A DNA stretch of 64,000 bases from Limanda limanda (Eukaryota; Chordata; Actinopteri; Pleuronectiformes; Pleuronectidae): assembly GCF_963576545.1 (NCBI RefSeq), contig NC_083648.1, positions 23,843,042-23,907,041 on the forward strand, in the 5' to 3' direction. Shown here piece by piece: positions 60,701-64,000 of the stretch. Both the position numbers and the translations under genes were made by a program. The notes under the pieces were generated by a model. It had not been told where the DNA came from. It did no database searches and saw only the letters and a program-made list of their open reading frames with translations. The stretch's first letter is position 1; every line of letters starts with the position of its first letter.

Positions 60701-63700
60701 ACGGTACAGGGTGAAAAATAAACAAATATTAACGTACCACTTTTTTGGGTAATGTGCCCACAGAAAGGTTAATGACCATACCTGTAACAAGAGCACATAC
60801 TTTTTTTAAACTAGTTCCAAATTAAAAGTTGAACACAGCTCTGGTATATCAAGCAGCTTATAGTGAGTAACGTTAGCCAGTGTTAAATAGGATCTTGTTA
60901 TATAACTGACAATACAGAGTCATGGCATTGACTTTTTGAGTGTTGGTCAAACTTGACCACACATTTGCCTTACCTCTTATATAGACTCAGCTCTTCATCG
61001 TCGTTGATTGCACAATATGTATCTCAGAACATTTCTCTAAGATTCAGCTCCATGTTGACATGACTGCATCACATCATCTCTGCACCTTCATGCTGCCAAT
61101 CTCCTGTTGTAACACATCACAAAGGTTCTACAGCATCACATCTGGTCAGTGAAGTTCACTAAACCCATTGTCCCTTTAGCTTATGATTAGTAACTTCACA
61201 GGTCAAAGTTCAACTAAACTGAGCTCTGAGAAAAGAGAACAGGGCAGCACAACGCAATAAACATATTTTTGCTCATTTCCACATCTGAACAGGTTTTTTC
61301 TGACCGCACCAAGTTACCGATCAACTAACCCTCCCTGTTGCTTTGGGAACCCTGGAACTGTTTGGAAACTTAATGAACTTTTCTCTTTTAATTGCCAATT
61401 GTGCCATTTTTTTTATTGATAACCATAATAACTTAGGCAACAAATGTGGAAACTCCATCTCATAATTTTCTTAAATATCAACTAAATGTTTAACTTCGGC
61501 TCCTTTGTGTCCCTCTTTCAGAGCAATTCTGCTTCCCTCGGCGTATCTTCTGTCCTGTAAAAGCGACTGGGCTGGTGTGTGTTTGTGACTACCAGTTCAG
61601 TGACGAGGGCCTGTGTGAGATGACTGACCGGCTGAAGGAGATGCTGGACATTGATGCAGTTGAGGAAGACTTAGACACCAGGCAGGAGATGACTGCTGAA
61701 CTCAGAGAGAGCAATATTAAAGCAGGTCAGGAAAGTTGTTTACCGTGGGCATCATGTGCATTAAATCTGTAACGTGGTATTGTCACAACAAATTATATTT
61801 TAAAGTAGAGCAGATTGAAATCAAAGTACCATTTTGAATTATCTTTCCTCTCATCACTGAGTTGTTTATTGCTTATTGAATGGATTGAGAAGGGTTTTGT
61901 TATTAAATATTACCACAATGTTGGTTATAAATCATACACGATATATACTTGCATCAACAACATGTTGGCACTATACTGTACTAAGGTCATAGTAGTCAAG
62001 AAGCTCTTTTAAAGGGGAATGGAGATTAACTTTATGATGAAACTGCTGAATGCACTGTGTATGAATTCAATCAAGGAGGACCGTACAGACTTGAAATTTT
62101 AAAAAATTAAAATAAAATGCGATTATGTTGAGATTATGAATTCATTATTTGGTGTATGGAGGGTTTTTTGCAATAACTTTGGGGCTAAATTGTGTTGGAT
62201 TCTGCTAGAACGAATGGAAATGGAAATAGAAATACACGTGAATATTGTTTAGCTGTTGTTTCAGAACCATGCACAGCACTGTTAGTAGCAGTAAAGGTAA
62301 CAAAGTAAATGTGATTTTCAGCCAGGTCAACGGGTCATGATTCTCAGAACAGACTTTTTTTTACCTTACAACATAAATTTCAAGTTTTCACTGACCAGCA
62401 GCATGTAAAGGTTGTAAATGGATTATTTAAATCAGTTTTTCATACATATGGATTTATTGTGCTTAATGTGTTTCCAGAGGCCAAGGTTGAAACTGCTAAA
62501 GTGCCGGAGCCCAAGAGAAACAACTTCACAGGTAAAACACTTTGTACTGAGGAAACAGCTTCACCTGTTTCCAGCTGCATCTGTCTTCACCACCCAGACT
62601 GGAATTAAAAGAAAATTCTCATGACATCACAGTAACAGCAAAGAAAAACAAACGTCTGCCACCTTCAAATACTGGTCGTCTCTTTTAGTTCAAAGAGACG
62701 CTATTTGTTGTCACTGTAACTGGGAAGTCACGTGTGAACAAAAATGGTTCAGGCTATACAAATAGAAAAACCATAATGAATGTTAAAATTATAGTGGATT
62801 CTCATCAGCATACATTAGCTTGATATAATGATTAGGGATGGATCTGATTTGATGAAGTTCATCCACAGTAAAAAAGTCACACTTTTTTAAACTTTTAACA
62901 AACAGTGGCCAGTTCATCTTAAGTTGACAGTCACATCCTCACTCTTTGAAATGATTACCGTTACATTATAAAGAGCTATGTTTACAACTTTTACTATTCA
63001 AATTTGAAATGATATGGTAATATATCAGCAGGACTGATACTGTCTTAAGTCTGGAGCCTCAAAATTGATGATGCTCTGGTGCGGCATCAGACTGATGTGT
63101 TCCAGCTGTTATTCTAACTATTTATGTGGGAGACATTGCATTACTGGGGCCCTTTAAATCATCACTGTCTCCTTCCAACTTAAATGAAACAGAATTAATT
63201 AGTTAAAGTGTTATTCTTGAAATGCATTATCATGCCGGTGATTGTTTATCACATGTGTAGATAGGAAGTTACCAGCTTAAACATGAAATCATGTGGTGGA
63301 AATTTATCTTGAGATGAGAAAAGAAGGGTTTCTCAGATCGGAGTAATCTAGTGATATGATAGGCTGAGAGTGTTTTTACTAGACACCACTGCCTCTCGTC
63401 CATATTCATCTTCATCCAGCTGTTGTGTACTTTGTGTGGCTGCACACACAGAAAGCAAAATAGTTGGAGCTCTTCGAGATGCACAAAGACCGGGCACCCA
63501 AGACCTTCCGTCCTCCCTTTATTTATGCAAACATCGGCAGCCACTGCATCTGTAGTCTTTTCACATCTATGTGTAGTTGTTTTACACCTTTCACAGTTCT
63601 TTTGTTTCTCTTTTTAGCCATTTGATAGATTTTTCACAAGCCATGTGAGAAAGACTTCGAAGTTTGTACACTCACTGTCTTGATACTTCTCTTCTGTGTT

Positions 63701-63777
63701 GTCCAGGTGTTGCCATAGCTGCTGCTGCCGCCGTACTTACCGCTGCTGCCTCAATGCTTTATCTCAATGATGTTTGA
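54702..63777 (+). CDS. odr4: ODR4, ER-membrane adaptor (ODR-4 homologue)
   Basis: ODR-4 was found in worms as needed for odorant-receptor delivery to cilia. In vertebrates ODR4 anchors the UFM1 protease UFSP2 at the ER. Thirteen coding exons: 54702-54800, 55862-55978, 56314-56406, 57548-57654, 57736-57772, 58097-58240, 58355-58450, 59087-59134, 59446-59565, 59654-59765, 61522-61725, 62478-62531 and 63707-63777. They total 1,302 nt in phase (433 aa; human about 454). The N-terminus MGRGYLVEDAVERYLSDLCG, the RDFVVMATRTP block, LPGGLSVLGVFIITE and FCFPRRIFCPV are recognisable. The last exon encodes a single hydrophobic helix, VAIAAAAAVLTAAASMLYL, a tail anchor. The ATG lies one base after an acceptor, so a 5' untranslated exon is likely. 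The exon 7 donor (GTTGTA) is weak but phase-correct. Confidence 0.94.
56846..56920. repeat. Long stem-loop in an odr4 intron
   Basis: Two 33 bp arms (56846-56878 and 56888-56920) are reverse complements with a single mismatch and a 9 nt loop. Lies between odr4 exons 3 and 4. Confidence 0.88.
59766..61521. other. odr4 intron 10, repeat-bearing, no gene
   Basis: Contains the best-preserved SINE copy (60388-60660) and AT-rich DNA. No coding evidence. Confidence 0.6.
60388..60660 (+). mobile_element. tRNA-derived SINE, copy 3 (best preserved)
   Basis: The tRNA-like head has box A GTGGCTGAGGGGTAGAGTGG and box B GGTTCGATCCC. The body has GAAGTGTCCTTGGGCAAG and the tail AAGCGCTTTGAGTGGTCATC then AAAGCGCTATATAAATAC. 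RNA polymerase III promoter elements look intact. Lies in odr4 intron 10, same orientation as the gene. Confidence 0.85.
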
Positions 63778-63797
63778 CATGTATAAACACATACCAA

Positions 63798-63803
63798 AAT
63801 AAA
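63798..63803 (+). terminator. odr4: odr4 poly(A) signal
   Basis: AATAAA 21 bp after the odr4 stop codon (63775-63777), followed within about 30 bp by a GT-rich stretch (TGTTCTGAAGTGTTTGC). Implies a very short 3' UTR. Confidence 0.75.
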
Positions 63804-64000
63804 GTGAATTTGTTCTGAAGTGTTTGCTGGTTTTATTGGAAAAGAAGAGAGCAATGATAGTAATGACAGTTCCCTCTGTAGGTATAGTGACAAATACTGC
63901 TTGTAGATGTACAGTCTCAGCTTCTCTGTTGAAACATAGTTAATGTCACTTCTATGTAACAATCTATCTACCTATATAAATGTTATAATCTGATCTAGTT

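Overview
The window is a piece of a ray-finned (percomorph-like) fish nuclear genome. The evidence is split coding exons with GT...AG introns, AATAAA signals, long CA/GT microsatellites, a tRNA-derived fish SINE present in three copies, and many DNA transposons (hAT, Tc1/mariner, PIF-Harbinger). No prokaryotic, organellar or viral gene was recognised.

Layout. (1) At 841-1126 (-) is the first coding exon of a C2H2 zinc-finger-type gene whose remaining exons lie to the left, outside the window. (2) At 1383-10405 is a 9 kb foldback element with 3.09 kb near-identical inverted arms, a 940 bp spacer and a 6 bp target duplication (CTCTCC). Its ends and spacer carry a helically phased array of ACTAGT-like hexamers, the most unusual structure in the window. 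The left arm alone carries a later hAT insertion. (3) At 10.4-13.6 kb is accessory DNA with a BED-finger hAT relic. (4) At 13771-17595 (-) is dusp12, eight coding exons, 299 codons. (5) At 20290-53506 (-) is tpr, encoding the nuclear-pore-basket coiled-coil protein. I reconstructed 55 coding exons that keep phase throughout and sum to 7,560 nt including the stop (2,519 aa). (6) At 54702-63777 (+) is odr4, head-to-head with tpr, 13 coding exons, 433 aa with a C-terminal membrane anchor.

The three complete genes are housekeeping genes: a phosphatase, an mRNA-export/nuclear-basket scaffold, and an ER-membrane partner of UFSP2. They do not form one pathway. The tpr-odr4 divergent pair also occurs in human, from memory of the locus.

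The introns hold nested transposons: Tc1 inside hAT at 37.5-39.7 kb, a Harbinger-type element at 34.5-35.5 kb and a GC-rich-cored hAT at 49.35-49.96 kb. They also hold several perfect hairpins. Exon boundaries were called by eye from splice signals and phase continuity. Family names come from recognised motifs, not from any search.
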